64,000 nt of DNA from Stromatinia cepivora (GCA_014898415.1 RCTD01000025.1:248001-312000), one strand, 5' to 3'. Shown: positions 24,429 through 36,600, counted from the stretch's first letter. Numbers and translations: made by a program. Notes: generated by a model not told the origin, from the sequence alone.

Positions 24429-24817
24429 ACTAATGTTTGCTCCTTTTGCCGGCTATCCGGACCGTACAAGAATCGTGGGGAATCAGTTGGAATCGATAAT
24501 CTTAAAGAATTAGTTCGTAGTATCCTTGCATGATACGAGATGTCAAGCCGCAATTGATCTTATCCCAATGTTAAATTTATTAAAGAGGCACTATAGGGTG
24601 AAAATAGCCCATTTTTCTTTTGTTGTGCTAGCTCGCTTAGCTGGCACGGCTGGCTACACCCGCCTCCCTCTGGCATACCTTATCAAAAGAGCTAGAATTG
24701 AGGATCAATTATGATACACTGGAAAATGCATCAAAACTCTTCAAACTTGCTATACATACTTGCTAACTATCATGAACAAAATAACTAACATCTTTTATAA
24801 TTCATTAAGAACATAAT

Positions 24818-25002
24818 TGTTGAAGATTTGATTCCCGTGGTGGTAGAAAACATGGGAGCTAAGCCCGATTAGGATTAGTAGAGCTCTTCATTTTGTAGAT
24901 CCTTTCCTCTTTAGTTCAATTACAACAGTCTGGATGCCCTCGTGTTATGTGTCTTATGCTTCCCATCGTCCCTCATCCCTGTGAAGGGTCGTACTTTGAA
25001 CA
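24818..25002. repeat. Dispersed repeat, copy 2
   Basis: Direct copy of 12425-12619, differing mostly by single substitutions and small indels. Shared blocks include ATTAGGATTAGTAGAGCTCT and CTTATGCTTCCCATC. Confidence 0.6.
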
Positions 25003-25161
25003 GTAATATCTTGATGATTGTTGCGTACAATATTTAAGCGAAGGCGGCACATGCCAGTCCTTACCCCGCGATACGATACTGGCGGGTGGAAGGATAGTTT
25101 TCCCCTGCCTATACTAGATCTCGTATCACTTGAAAGTAGTTTATGCACAACTCGGCCTTAC

Positions 25162-25278
25162 GGTACATGTCCTAAAGAATATCTCACTGCTTTCAATCGC
25201 AATGATTAATTTGTACGCGCAGAATTATTTGGTTAGAGGCAGAACTAAAGCAGTGAGACATTCTTTGGGGCATGTACC
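25162..25278. repeat. Hairpin: 32-nt inverted repeat
   Basis: Arm 25162-25193 (starts GGTACATGTCC) pairs with 25247-25278 across a 53-nt loop. The three differences between arms are all transitions. Probably the ends of a very short MITE. Confidence 0.65.
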
Positions 25279-25449
25279 TCCGTACCTAGATAGTTTCGAA
25301 CCCCCAGACATTACTGGCTGAAAAAGGACGCTAAATGTAATAATAATCAAGCCACCTCTGCCACTAGTGAGACGCTAAGCTAATGTACATGTGACCTGAT
25401 AAAAGCACCCCTATTACTAATCCCCCTTGCCTGCGGCCCCTGCTTAGTG

Positions 25450-25599
25450 CTGTAATATTACGGTGCCAGTGGGGCTAGCCCCACTAGCTTAGCGAGACGA
25501 AAGGCCACCTTATCATCAATCTTTTGTACTAGTAATCTTATTCTCTAGCTTAATTATTCTAAATAATAGAGAATAATATTATCTACGCACTTTGTTATA
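25450..25599. repeat. Repeat element, copy 1 (inverted copy at 32480-32619)
   Basis: About 150 bp including the palindrome AGTGGGGCTAGCCCCACT and the block TTAGCGAGACGAAAGGCCAC. The reverse complement occurs at 32480-32619, so the two copies flank the O-methyltransferase and P450 C genes in inverted orientation. Confidence 0.75.
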
Positions 25600-26354
25600 A
25601 GTACTATCTATGGTACTATGGGAATAGCTTCGATTGCGTACAGACCAAGAGCGTCACGATCGCATTGAATAAACGTTGAACTTCGTATTCAGCTCAATCG
25701 AGGCTACATTCAACTATCTTAAAGCATATTTTTATTGTTACTGTAAAGTACTAACGCATCCACAACATGACGCATGTGGTGTGTGGCGTGTAATTAGTGC
25801 ATGCCTACCCAAGATCCGAAAAAACGTTTTTCCTCGACGTCAAGCTTATACAAATAACAACTAGTTCAAGAAGAGTTAGCACGTGATTATAGACCTATGA
25901 CAGATACAAGTAAACTAAACAATAATTGCGGTTGTGTTGCGCATACTCCATAGAGAGCTTGTGAACGTGGGAGAATATTGTTTTATCTAGTGTTAAGAAA
26001 AGAGAAGTTGAGATATTAATGTTTATGACTAACTGTGGTTATTTATAGTTTACCCACCAACTTTCATTTTTGGAAGAGCCTGTCTATGGGTTTCAAGTAA
26101 AAAGGAAGCAAATCAAGTCCGAGGCCCAGAATCATTTCATTGATACTTTGTGGAAAAGTGTAGCCCTTGCAGGTCATATTACGTTGTTTGGGCGTTGACT
26201 ACGCCTTCAAACCGGAAAGAAAGCTCCAGTAAAAGGTCAAGGCAACTCGTGCTGTTCTATTGACTATGATACTCTAAAAATCTACTGCTTTCTTTGAAAA
26301 TAGTACCAGCGACGCGGCAGGCAGGATGCCAAGCCTGTCTATTGACCTGCATAA

Positions 26355-27818
26355 TTAGGCGAGCTCAACCTCTAGGATAGCCTGAGCTGCGAGGGGCGAC
26401 CTCCAGACCTTAACGATCTTGTATCCCGCTGAGCGGAGCAGGGTGCTCCATTCAGTCTCTGTTCTCTCCTTTCCTGCAACATTCACCATCATGGTCAAGT
26501 CGTACGATGTCGCATGTGGATGTGCTGACTGCTCTGGCATTACGTGGTCATGAACTAAGATTTTGCTGTAGCCAGGCTTTAGGGCATCCCGGAGCATCTC
26601 TAGAATTTTACGTGCCGGCTCGTCAGACCAGTCGTGCAGGACGCCGTGCATGTAGTAGACACGAGAACCTGGAATGAGGAATCAGTGTTTCGAGTCTTGT
26701 CAGAATTGCGGGATCGCACTCACCTTTGATCGGCTGGGGCTGGAAGAAGTCGTGGGCCATCTTATTTACAGGCTCAGGGCACTTGGAGAGCCCGATTACC
26801 GCGGCCCTATCTTGAAGATAGAGCTGCGCAGCCTTATCTGGATACACTCGCCGGAATTTCTCGATGTCATGACCTACATTTCCTCCCACATCCACCACAA
26901 GCGGCTGACTGGAATCAGAACCATCCAGAAAGCTCGCGGCAGGTATGATATCCAGCCAGCTGGCTTGGTCGGCCATCACAGCCCCCATAACGTAATTGAA
27001 CGAGGCGCCTTCACGGGCGTGCTCTGTGTAGTATTGGAACAAATTACCCTTGTAATCTTTGGCGTACTGAAAAACACCATCGGCTGCATCTGTCGGGTTC
27101 TTGTAACTTGTCTTCTGGAGATACTCTGGCATCTTAGAGAAACACGGGAGGCTGGCATCGTACCTGCAGAAAGAGTTCAGTGTCCGGACACGTAACGGGT
27201 TTCGTTGGGAGAGAAAAGTGCCAAGTTACAGGTAATTGATCCATTCACCGAATACGGGCTGAAGCAACGAGAGAGAAAACTCTGTAGGCTTGAATACGCC
27301 GGTCGAAACCTCCTGAAGCACATGGTTTGCCGCCAAATGCCGGAGAATGCGAACTGGTCAATATGTATGTTTAGTCCTCAGGCCAAAGCAATGGGGTTTT
27401 ATCAGGCTCGCTCATAATCTTTTGGAGCCCATCGTTGCGGAGTAGTGTCAAGGACTGACCGAAAAGTGCAAGATCACAATTGACCATGGTAGCCAGGGTG
27501 TTGCTGTCTTCAGCCGAGTCACCTCTCTCATGCCACTTTTCGAACAGCTGCAGGTCCTTGGCTACCTTCAGGCTGGCTCCGAGAGCAGGCTGCAAAATAG
27601 GTTATTTTATTTCACGCTAGAAGGAGTTGGATGCTGTGTGAACTTACCTGATTCATGCCTAATCTCGCAACAGTCTCCCATGGGGTCTCGAGGCGGCTTA
27701 CGAGAGCATACGCAGCTATGAGTGCCTTGTTTCGATCGCCGTCGGTGACGAACTCATTTGCATTAATAGCATTCAAGCTCTTGAGAACTGTATCGGTGGA
27801 CTGGGTAGATATGTTCAT
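26355..27818 (-). CDS. S-adenosylmethionine-dependent O-methyltransferase
   Basis: Class I fungal O-methyltransferase. Five exons: 27818-27648, 27589-27460, 27353-27230, 27163-26724 and 26668-26355, giving 392 residues with all phases matching. The N-terminal dimerisation region includes PWETVARLGMNQ and VRILRHLAANHVLQEV. The SAM site is VVDVGGNVGHD. The catalytic His lies in GVLHDWSDEPARKILEM. The start MNISTQSTD is the first real ATG. It probably caps a phenol or carboxyl of the polyketide (inference). It shares orientation with P450 C and lies between the two inverted repeat copies. Confidence 0.95.
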
Positions 27819-29699
27819 TGTCGCAAAGTCTGGCTTTGTTGTCAATTTGGGCCGGGAGAAAGCAGTAGGCAAAGCTTTCAGAAAGATGAAGATTTTTATG
27901 ATGCTGTTAATGCTGTTAATGCTGTTACTCTTATATGGATAGACTTGCTTTCAATGCCAAGCCTGCCTATCAAAGGATTTCTTCGAGTTAGAGACTTCTG
28001 CAAGCTGCGCACACATCTCTCTTGAAACGGTTGTGTATATGTAAGACACACAGAGAGACGACTATGTAACACGCTGCAACGCTAAATGCATATTCAAGCC
28101 CTAAAATAAGAATGAGTGGTTTGATATATTACGACATCGACATATCCAAGGTCTTAGATAAGAATAGTTGATCTGACCTATTATAACCTCGCAGATACCC
28201 TGTAATGATTACAGCGGCTACAGGTGCAGCATTTGACGTACACATCATTGTCGGCGAAATAGATTCCGTTAAGACGTTGTAGTTAAAATGTTTCATACAA
28301 CTGCCAATGTATCCGAACCCCCGCACCTAGCTTTCAAAACGCATGAGCTTATGCCGGTCGAGAGCTAAGTAGACATACCCCCCCCCCCCCCCTGAACTAA
28401 TATTCTTCAGCGGATAGCCCCATATAAATCTGATAAGTAGGATTTATTACTGCATACGGATTTTGCCATCGATCGCGACTGGAAACTTGTTACGCAGCCC
28501 TGGATCTGCTCAAAAACCAGTTTTTGCCCTATGCTTAAACCTTCTAATCACTTAGAGTACATATCATATCAAATACAACGTAATAAACTGGTCCCTCTAA
28601 ATAGCATTGATTCATAAGTGGAAAGAGGGAATGGGTGTGGGTCTGGGGGTGGAGAAAGAGTAATATCCAGAATGGGCCAGGGGCTGGTAGCTTCTGTTTG
28701 GTGCGTTTGTTTGTGCAGTATATGTGTGTATCTACGTATTAAGCAAAATGGGAATAATGAGACAAAACTTGAGGCAAGTATCTCTATGGAAGTTGTACAG
28801 TGAAACTTAGAAATCCTTCAGCTTACATAGTTAGTGCTGACATCTGCATGCCGGGCCGGAAGGTGATGGTCGCTGTTTGGTGCGTTCTTTTGTGTGCGTA
28901 TATATCGATACGGAAGTAAATGTTCTAGATTTTGTCTTATGACCCTGTTTCTACATATTAGGCAAAATGAAAGTAGTGAGACAGAATTACTGGTCCTGCT
29001 TCAGAATTTCATAAACATCCAAAGCAGGACCAGGCATCCCACCAACACCCAAACCAGAACCCGGCACCCCGCAAACACCCAAAACAGGACCAGGGCACCG
29101 AGAACCATCTAAAGTAGGACCAGTAATTCACAAATATCTAAAATGGGACAAATATGGTCCTAAAGTAGGACCTGCTTGTCCTAATTTTTACAAAGGGGCC
29201 AATTTAGATGTGTTTTGTAAATTTTGTCCTACTTTAGTAAAGAACCGTAGAGGTTCTCAGATAAGGATTGGCAAATCGGTAGTGAGGAAGTGAGGAGCTG
29301 GTCAACCTCTGAAGTAGTATCTACTATGTTGTGTTGATATTGCAATGCAGCTATAGAGCTTATTAGGAGTCTTTGGATTGAATTACTAAGAGTAGGTCTC
29401 ATCGCACGACGTTGTGGAGGTCAGTGAGTCTACCCAATCACGCAGAAGTCATACAAAGCTCGATGAGACGTGATATTTTGTACTCGACATCAAAACTTAC
29501 CCGACATAATTAAATGAAACCTGTTCAGTTGCAATATGAAAGCACGTTCGAAAGTGTTTTCTCAAAAGAGGCATGCTTATGTAACTTGTCGTAGATAATG
29601 CAATTTCATGACATATAGAAGATCCTCCGCTAAATTTTATCATCTTTGAGACGTTGACTCCTTAGTTTACCCACGCATGTTACCAGGTTGGGTTAAGAA
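27819..29699. other. Intergenic region with homopolymer and minisatellite
   Basis: 1.9 kb. A run of 15 C residues at 28378-28392 is followed by two related blocks (about 28685-28780 and 28870-28990; shared GTTTGGTGCGTT and AATGAGACA-type pieces) and then a 30-bp minisatellite. No credible gene. Confidence 0.5.
29010..29160. repeat. 30-bp minisatellite, about 4.5 degenerate units
   Basis: Units follow the form ATAAACATCCAAAGCAGGAC plus CAGGCATCC, drifting to CACCCAAAACAGGACCAGG and ATCTAAAGTAGGACCAG. The flank at 28985-29000 (TACTGGTCCTGCTT) is an inverted match to the unit core, so the block is bounded by an imperfect inverted repeat. Confidence 0.75.
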
Positions 29700-31826
29700 T
29701 CACTGTTCACGTCGCTTTATTCGGCAGTAGAATCCTCGCTGCTTGAAGAAGAACCAGTTTTCAACAGTGAGGGCCTTGGGGTCGTTGATTTGTATCTGCA
29801 GCCTCCCGTCAGCGGGAATTTCTCCAAAATTAGAGACTTCACTCACGTCGTAGTTTAGAATTAAAAATGGGACTAGTTTTTTCAACTCAAATATGCCAAT
29901 GTGTTTGCCAAGGCACACACGTCTCCCAGCGCCAAACTTGTACTCACTGTCAGTCTTTACGCAACTCAACCAGGTTTCGGAAACATCACACTCACAGTAA
30001 GCATGCTCTGCTCGAGCTTCTTTTTGTGACCTTCGCCGCCGGAAAGCCATCTCTCTGGGCTCCATTCCTCGACGTTAGTACCAAATGTTGGCTCGTGTCG
30101 GTTGACTACGTAAGGGTTACTGCCGACCAAGGTATTCTCGGGCAGATAGGTGCCTAGTACTGTGATGCCACCAGCGGGAACAACACGCTCTAATGGAAGC
30201 GCAAATGGTGGATGTATGCGCAGGGCCTCTTGGATACAAGCATCGAGATAGGGCAAGTCACAAACCTCCTTCCATTGGGGATATGGTCGGGAGAGCTCTG
30301 CGGCGTCGAGCTCTTGCTGCAATTTCTGAAGCGTATCTGGATGGGAAAGCAGGTTGTCTGTAAAAACGTTAATTGCCGCTTCTTTATCCTCGAGCTATCC
30401 TTTGCAGTCTTCTTGTTTATCTCAAGAGCAATCATCATGGCTTTTGGTAATAGCAAGTACCAGAGCCGTATCAGAACAGGCTTCTAACAGCTAGGGCAGA
30501 CTCACTACATGGTAATTAGTGTTGGACGCAAAATAAATGAAATGACCTAAGCGATGATATAGTTCCCACTGAGTGGGATAGAATTGCACGTACCACATAA
30601 CAGTCCGCATCACTGTACCAACCGAGTCGGAGCCAGCGATAACATTTGAAAACGTCCAAGCAGTTGAGGCCCTATAATCATTATTTATTTCAGATTGCCA
30701 CCCTAGAATATACACAGGGAGGGGCGCTTCTCTTACCACGGCGGCAAATTCGAGTTTTCCTGCTGAATCTCAAGAAAGCGGGCTAGGAAGTCCTCGTAAT
30801 GAGTTTTAGAGCCAGGGTCGCCTATAGCTTTGTCTTTATTATCTACTCGTTCCCCAATAACTTTACCTACAAATCCAAGAATCGAATTTCCGGGTGTACG
30901 CCGGAAACTTTGGATAATGCTGTTTTTGTAAAGCAACGGGTCGAGCCAAGGGATTTGTGTCATCTAAGAAAATCGGCGATCAGTTCATGGGGCTCGCTAC
31001 CAGAAGTGCTCAACCAAATATGATGATGAGTTTCCTCTGTGATCTGGGGCTACGAACCGGCGCTGCAGTTTTGAAAAAGTTGAAGATAGCATCCAACATC
31101 CCTTCAATGTCTCGGCCTTGATCGAGGAACCCGTATCTCTTAGAGAAAGACATGGTTCCCATGACATCAAACGCAAAATACTGCAACCACTCGCCAAAAT
31201 CAAACGTCTCACCCGCGTACGCGAAGCGTTTGTCAAATTGCTTAGACATGCATGATAGCACTTCCTCCACTAGACCCTCGAATTTTGCAACGTTGGAGAG
31301 TGAGAAAAGCGCTGCAATGGGGCTCTTGATCTGCTTGTGGACTTTCTCGTCTTGTGTGTTGAACACGGCCAGCATAGAACCACGTCCTCGAGTGTAAGGA
31401 CGCAATGTGGCATAGAAATCACTCTAACGAGGAACTCGAGGTTAGTTGTACATTCTATTTCCCCTATAGGATGGTATAGGCACAGACCTTCGGAATTCCA
31501 GGCCTGATCGAATAGATTGTGGGAATAGCTTCAGGGCTACTGATAGACACCATATGAGGTCCGATCCGTGCAATCTCACCATACTTGACGTGGACAGCCT
31601 CGTGATAAAGGTGTGCGCGTCCCGTTTTCACCCACCAAACCCTTTGCAAATTGGTAAAGCGGGCTAAGAAGGGTCCAGGAATGTGCCTCAAACACCACCA
31701 TGTTTGGAATGTACGTAAGATTATGACCGCGATTGTTGCTCCCACAGCCAACCACAATGCTCTCGCTCCACTAATATTTTCCAACATGAACTCTGAAGGA
31801 GGCACGACGCCAGTTACGAATTTCAT
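29700..31826 (-). CDS. Cytochrome P450 monooxygenase (cluster P450 C), contains a probable stwintron
   Basis: Seven exons: 31826-31488, 31423-31058, 30963-30737, 30671-30595, 30357-29996, 29936-29847 and 29795-29700, giving 518 residues. Motifs: membrane anchor and hinge [11 protein letters not shown]-helix [15 protein letters not shown], ExxR motif EALRIH, PERW, and heme loop [10 protein letters not shown]. The overall pattern resembles the pisatin-demethylase/benzoate-hydroxylase type of fungal P450. The I-helix to [12 protein letters not shown] junction is restored only if an inner intron (30593-30505) lies between the first and second bases of the outer intron donor (30594, then 30504-30358). 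The last intron (29846-29796) is optional by reading frame but gives the family length. It is divergent from the PKS. Confidence 0.93.
30358..30594 (-). other. Probable [D1,2] stwintron in P450 C
   Basis: The exon ends in T at 30595. Base 30594 is the G of the outer donor. The inner intron runs 30593-30505 (GTACGT ... CTAATTACCATGTAG, 89 nt). Its removal joins G to TGAGTC and creates the outer donor GTGAGT; the outer intron ends at 30358 (TTAAC branch, ACAG acceptor; 148 nt). The spliced protein reads VMRTVMYNLLSHP, matching P450 spacing exactly. I found no single GT-AG intron that does this. Confidence 0.7.
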
Positions 31827-32479
31827 CTTTATTGCAATGATTCAAGAAGACTGAAGATTGACAAATGCCTGTGAGATGGGATAAAAACACGAATTTATAG
31901 GTACAGTCAAAACTCGACGCAAGAATCCGATTTTGGGCAGGGATTCTAGGTTTATTTTGAGGTAGTCTTATATCAAGGGGTTATTAAGCTGAATCTGGCA
32001 GTATTATTAAGCATTTAACCTTATTTAACCTCAAAATCTAAGCAATTATCCTTGAATTTTTGATAACATATGCATAAATATTGTATAAATAAGACTATTT
32101 TCATAATTTTTTATATGAAACGAGATATTGAATTCCTAAGAATATTCTTATATCCCATATATTAACCTACAAGACATAGATTCAAAGTCTTATAAGGAGT
32201 TTATTCTTATGTCCAAGTTCTGACTGTACGGTAGTAGTTTGCTTGTTCGGATTCTTTCCTCTTGGATAGTTTAGTTTTATTCAAACTCTGATATGTATCG
32301 ATACTCTTACGATGTCGAAAGTCATTACCTGGCTGCTCGATGGTATCATACAGTAGTACGTGACCTACCGAGATACATATGAGTGGGGTACTGTTGATTC
32401 ATATAAATCTTGGCCCGCCCTTGTTACATTTCGGCAAAGGAATAAGAGATCCTAGTTAGCTGCCGGACGGATGCTGCCT

Positions 32480-32619
32480 ATAATAAAGTGCGTAGGAAAT
32501 GCTATTCTCTATTATTTAGAATAACTAAGCTAGAGAATAAAATTACAAGGTTAACGATAAGGTGGCCTTTCGTCTCGCTAATCTAGTGGGGCTAACCCCA
32601 CTAACACCGTAATATTACA
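32480..32619. repeat. Repeat element, inverted copy 2
   Basis: Reverse complement of 25450-25599, with the same palindromic core (AGTGGGGCTAACCCCACT here) and the GTGGCCTTTCGTCTCGCTAA block. Confidence 0.75.
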
Positions 32620-33017
32620 CTGTCTATCGGTTAGCAGAAAAGCGGAATAAATACTACGTACATGTGAAGGAGAAGGCTGTACAGGAGTACAGGGATCCTT
32701 ATGTCCTGACAGTTTATCAATAAATATAAATGATTTATTACTATATGTTAAAAAGAGTTGATGATTTAATAGATAATATGATGATATGAGATTACAATAA
32801 TACAATGAAGCTAGTCCGTATGAGACTAATGTTGTTGCTTCAGGAATATAATCTCTTTTATATAATCTTTAACTTTCAATTTCTTATATATTAAATCTAT
32901 TGTCTATAATAACCAGTATAGATCTTTCAAAAATAACTATACATTATACTGTACTAAGCCTGTTGAGTGTTATTTATACATTGATCAACAAACCTTCCTC
33001 ATTATCCAGATAGAGGT

Positions 33018-33508
33018 TCTAGAGAGTATATTCTCAAAGGGTCAATATCCCGGAAGCCCAAGGTTACTAGATTGTATTAAGCTATAAAATTAAATTCGGT
33101 TATATGTTTCAATATTTCAAGTAGGGTTGCTAGATAAAAAGTGAAGTTGGTGATAACATATCAGCAAACATCCTGGCGATGACTGCGGGCGTTTACCCGG
33201 TAGAACAGATCCTGCCGAAGCTGTCATTGATGTCAAGAAATGCTGGAGTTTCATCTCATCTTATCTTGCCGATGTAACAAGATATTCTGCCACCTCATCA
33301 ATATCAAGGGTCTTTTGGAAAGATCCTCTTAAACTTCCGGTGAGGAGCCCAGGGCCATCGCCCGGCAGTATAATCATGTGAATATCTTTTTGTACATACT
33401 ACGAGTTTTCTCACTAAGCTTATTGTAGGCAAATACTACGATTGCCAACAATCCCTCCCAACCAGCAGATCTAGAGAACATATTCTCAAAGGGTCAATAT
33501 CCCGGAAG
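33018..33508. repeat. 39-nt direct repeat pair upstream of the PKS
   Basis: 33018-33056 and 33470-33508 match at 37 of 39 positions (TCTAGAGA, then TATTCTCAAAGGGTCAATAT, then CCCGGAAG). They are 452 bp apart. They could be LTR-edge fragments or paired binding sites. Confidence 0.7.
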
Positions 33509-33533
33509 GCAAAAGGTTGTGAAGAGAGAGGGG

Positions 33534-33541
33534 TATATATA
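33534..33541 (+). promoter_or_regulatory. TATA box of the PKS gene
   Basis: TATATATA at 33534-33541, 116 bp upstream of the PKS ATG, followed by a pyrimidine-rich leader (CTTCAAAGTTCTCACCTC). Its position supports 33650 as the true start, and so the KR at the N-terminus. Confidence 0.5.
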
Positions 33542-33649
33542 GTTCCATATTCAAAGCTTACAAGTTTGAACAGAATCTTTCAATCAACTTCAAAGTTCTC
33601 ACCTCTTTTAAACTTCTAATACTACTGTATTGAATAGAAGCAAGCAATC

Positions 33650-36600
33650 ATGAGCACCAACGGGCTGATTCACCAGCTCGCTTGGGCACCTGCTGCACTC
33701 TCCGAGGAGGCATTGAGCTTCCAAAAGGTGGCTTTCCTAGTCGGTAACGAGGAACATAACGAGATACTCTCCGCATACCAAAAACAGCTCACTGATGCTG
33801 GCTATGTAATTGCGGTTGTCAATGATGCCACAGAGCTCGGCCATTTGTTGGCACCGGATACAATTATTGTCCACATCCCATATACAGCAAGTGCTAAAAG
33901 TGACATTTACGAAGCTGCGACCAAGTCGTGCACCAGTTTGATTGCAGCTGCGCAGCTGCTGTACCAGAACAGCCAATCCGGCCAGAACAAGACTTCTAAG
34001 CTGTTTTCGCTCATCAGCTTGAATGGCGGAATCGGCGACCTAGGTTATACCCCGCTTTCTGGCCTGGCGCGGGCAATGAAGATGGAAATACCGGAGATAT
34101 TTGGCGGACTATTTGAGGAGGACAAAGGATCCTTTCCGTTGTCCGCCATAAAGTACGCACGTGGCTTCGACGTTGTCAGGGTCAGCAAGGGAGTAGCACA
34201 GAGAGCTTTATTGCAACCCTTTCCAGACGAGTCCAACGACAAGAAACAGCTACAGTTCAAGTCGGAGGGTTCTTCTTACCTCATTACGGGTGGGACCCGA
34301 GGAATGGGCCTAGAAATTGCGACGTGGATGGGCCGGCGCGGCGCTCGTAGTATCGTACTGGTGTCACGACGTGGCCTGTCGCCGAGTCTCGACAGCAACA
34401 CGAAAAATGCGGGTAACGAAAAGCTCATCTCGCGGATCAAGGAGCTTGAGGCTCTGGGAACCACAGTCCATGTGCTAGCCATTGATATTAGCAAGCCCGG
34501 TGCAGACTCCACGCTGAAAAAAGCCATCGACAACCTGCACATTCCACCGATCAAGGGAGTCGTTCACGCGGCCGGGATCGCAGGCTACAATACAATCGAG
34601 CGTTGCACGCCTTCCGACGTCGCCGAAATATTAGCGCCCAAGGTAATCGGCTCCTTGAATCTAGACGCCCTATTCCCCCCTGGCACACTGGACTTCTTCA
34701 TCTCCACATCATCCGTCGGACAGCTCGTTGGGTTCTCCGGCCAATTGGCCTACGCACCCGCGAACGCGTTCCTGGATGGATTGGCGGCGCAGAGAAGAAG
34801 TCTGGGCGATAACAGCATGTCAATATTATGGACCTGCTGGCGTGGCGTGGGCTTGATGGCGGAGAGCAAATCGGCGACGCGGATGATCACCAAAGGTATG
34901 CAAGCCAGAGGCATTGGGGAAATAAGCAAAGATGAGGCGTTTGAGGCCTGGGATCGTTTCGCGACCCTCGGGAGTGATCACGTGGCCGTGGTTCGCGTGT
35001 TGGAGCTAGACGCCGACGAGCCACTGCGACACCCGGTGCTCAAGAACATCACGCCACGTGTGCAAAGAAAGCAGACGAGATACAGCAATTATCCGAAGCA
35101 TGCAGTAGCGGTAGTGGGCATGGCTTGCCGAACAGCAGCCGGAGATACTCCTGACGACCTCTGGCAAGTGATCCAGACCGGCAAGAGTATGGTGCGTGAG
35201 ATCGACGTGAAGCGGTTCCCCGACGCAGCCAAAAAGGGTAAGATGTGGGGGAACTTCTTGTCAGATGCCGAGTCGTTCGATCATCAATTTTTCAAAAAAT
35301 CCAAGCGCGAAGCAGCCGCACTTGATCCGCACCAGCGCGTGCTGCTCGAAACCACGTACCACGCACTCGAAAGCGCAGGCTGGCTGGGCGATGGCCAGCA
35401 GCAGGAGGCAGAAACCAATGACAAACCAAAAACTATCGATACGACAGGCTGCTTTATCGGTATGAACGCGCCCGACTACCCCCTGAACCTAGCTAGCCAC
35501 CCCACCTCACCATATACCGGCTTCGGTATGCTCCGCTCATTTGCTGCCGGACGACTGAGCCACCACTTCGGCTGGACAGGTCCCTCCCAGACCATCGATA
35601 CAGCCTGCTCGTCGGCCATGGTCGCTATCCACCAAGCTTGCCGCGCCATTCAAGTGGGTGAATGTACACAAGCCGTTGCGGGCGGCGTCAACCTAATCAC
35701 TAATACAGCATTGTTCGACGCCCTGCGCACAGGTGGGTTTCTCAGCGAGACAGGCCCCTGTAAGACATTCGACGCCCTAGCTGATGGGTACTGCCGTGGC
35801 GAGTCCGTGGGTGTCTTGATACTCAAACCGCTTGAGAGGGCGCTGAAGGATGGGAATAACATCCAAGGTGTGCTGCTGTCGACTGGCAATAACCAGAATA
35901 TCAATACCACAAGTATCACAAACCCTGTTTTGGAGAGCCAGGCAGCGCTATACAGAGATGTGCTCGCCCGTGCTGGAGTCAATCCTAAAGATGTGTCGTA
36001 CGTCGAGGTCCACGGCACGGGCACACGCGCCGGCGATCCCACAGAGGTCGCAGGCATCCGGCAGGTTTTCGGAGGGAAGGATAGGTCTACTACCTTGCAC
36101 ATTGGTGCTGTGAAGCCCAACATCGGGCATTCGGAGGGGTCCTCAGGAGTGATCTCGCTGATCAAGGTCCTGCTCATGATGAAGCACGGCAAGATCACTC
36201 CGCAGGCTCAATTCAAGTCATTGAATCCGAATATTCCGGCCCTCGAGCCTGACCAGATGGCGATCTCAACATCGCTGAAGGAGTGGCGTGACGATTTGCG
36301 TTTCGCAGTGGTTAACAGTTACGGTGCTTCAGGCAACAATGCGGCTGCTGTCGTTGCGCCTCCGCCTGCACGATCATCGTCTTTGCCAACGGTGATGGAA
36401 TCAGTAGTGCCTACCCCTCCCATCTCTACTTGGCCTATATTTATTGCTGCCGCCTCTAGCGTCAGCCTTTTGGCTTACTGCAACAAGCTGAAAGACCAGA
36501 TCGAAAAAACCTCGTCAGCACCAGAACTAGCTCATCTAGCTTTCGCTTTAGCGACGAAACAGAATCGTCAGCTGCAGCACGTATTCGCTACAACGACCAC

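Larger units (their letters stand above)
23447..26354. other. Intergenic region rich in duplicated fragments
   Basis: 2.9 kb between two minus-strand genes. In order it holds a tandem duplication of about 400 bp (23669-24428), dispersed repeat copy 2 (24818-25002), a hairpin (25162-25278) and an element present in inverted orientation at 32480 (25450-25599). No credible gene. Confidence 0.6.
31827..33649. promoter_or_regulatory. Divergent promoter region, P450 C / PKS
   Basis: 1.8 kb between outward-facing start codons, with no + strand ORF large enough to hold a missing PKS N-terminal domain. It holds an inverted copy of the 25450 element (32480-32619), two copies of a 39-nt block (33018-33056 and 33470-33508) and a TATA box 116 bp before the PKS ATG. 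31930-32220 is AT-rich. Confidence 0.5.

Noticed and set aside
29010..29160. CRISPR-like array
   Set aside because: Contiguous 30-bp units without spacers in a eukaryotic genome; it is a minisatellite.
35650..36198. 182-codon minus-strand frame inside the PKS KS domain
   Set aside because: Antisense shadow of a GC-rich conserved coding region.
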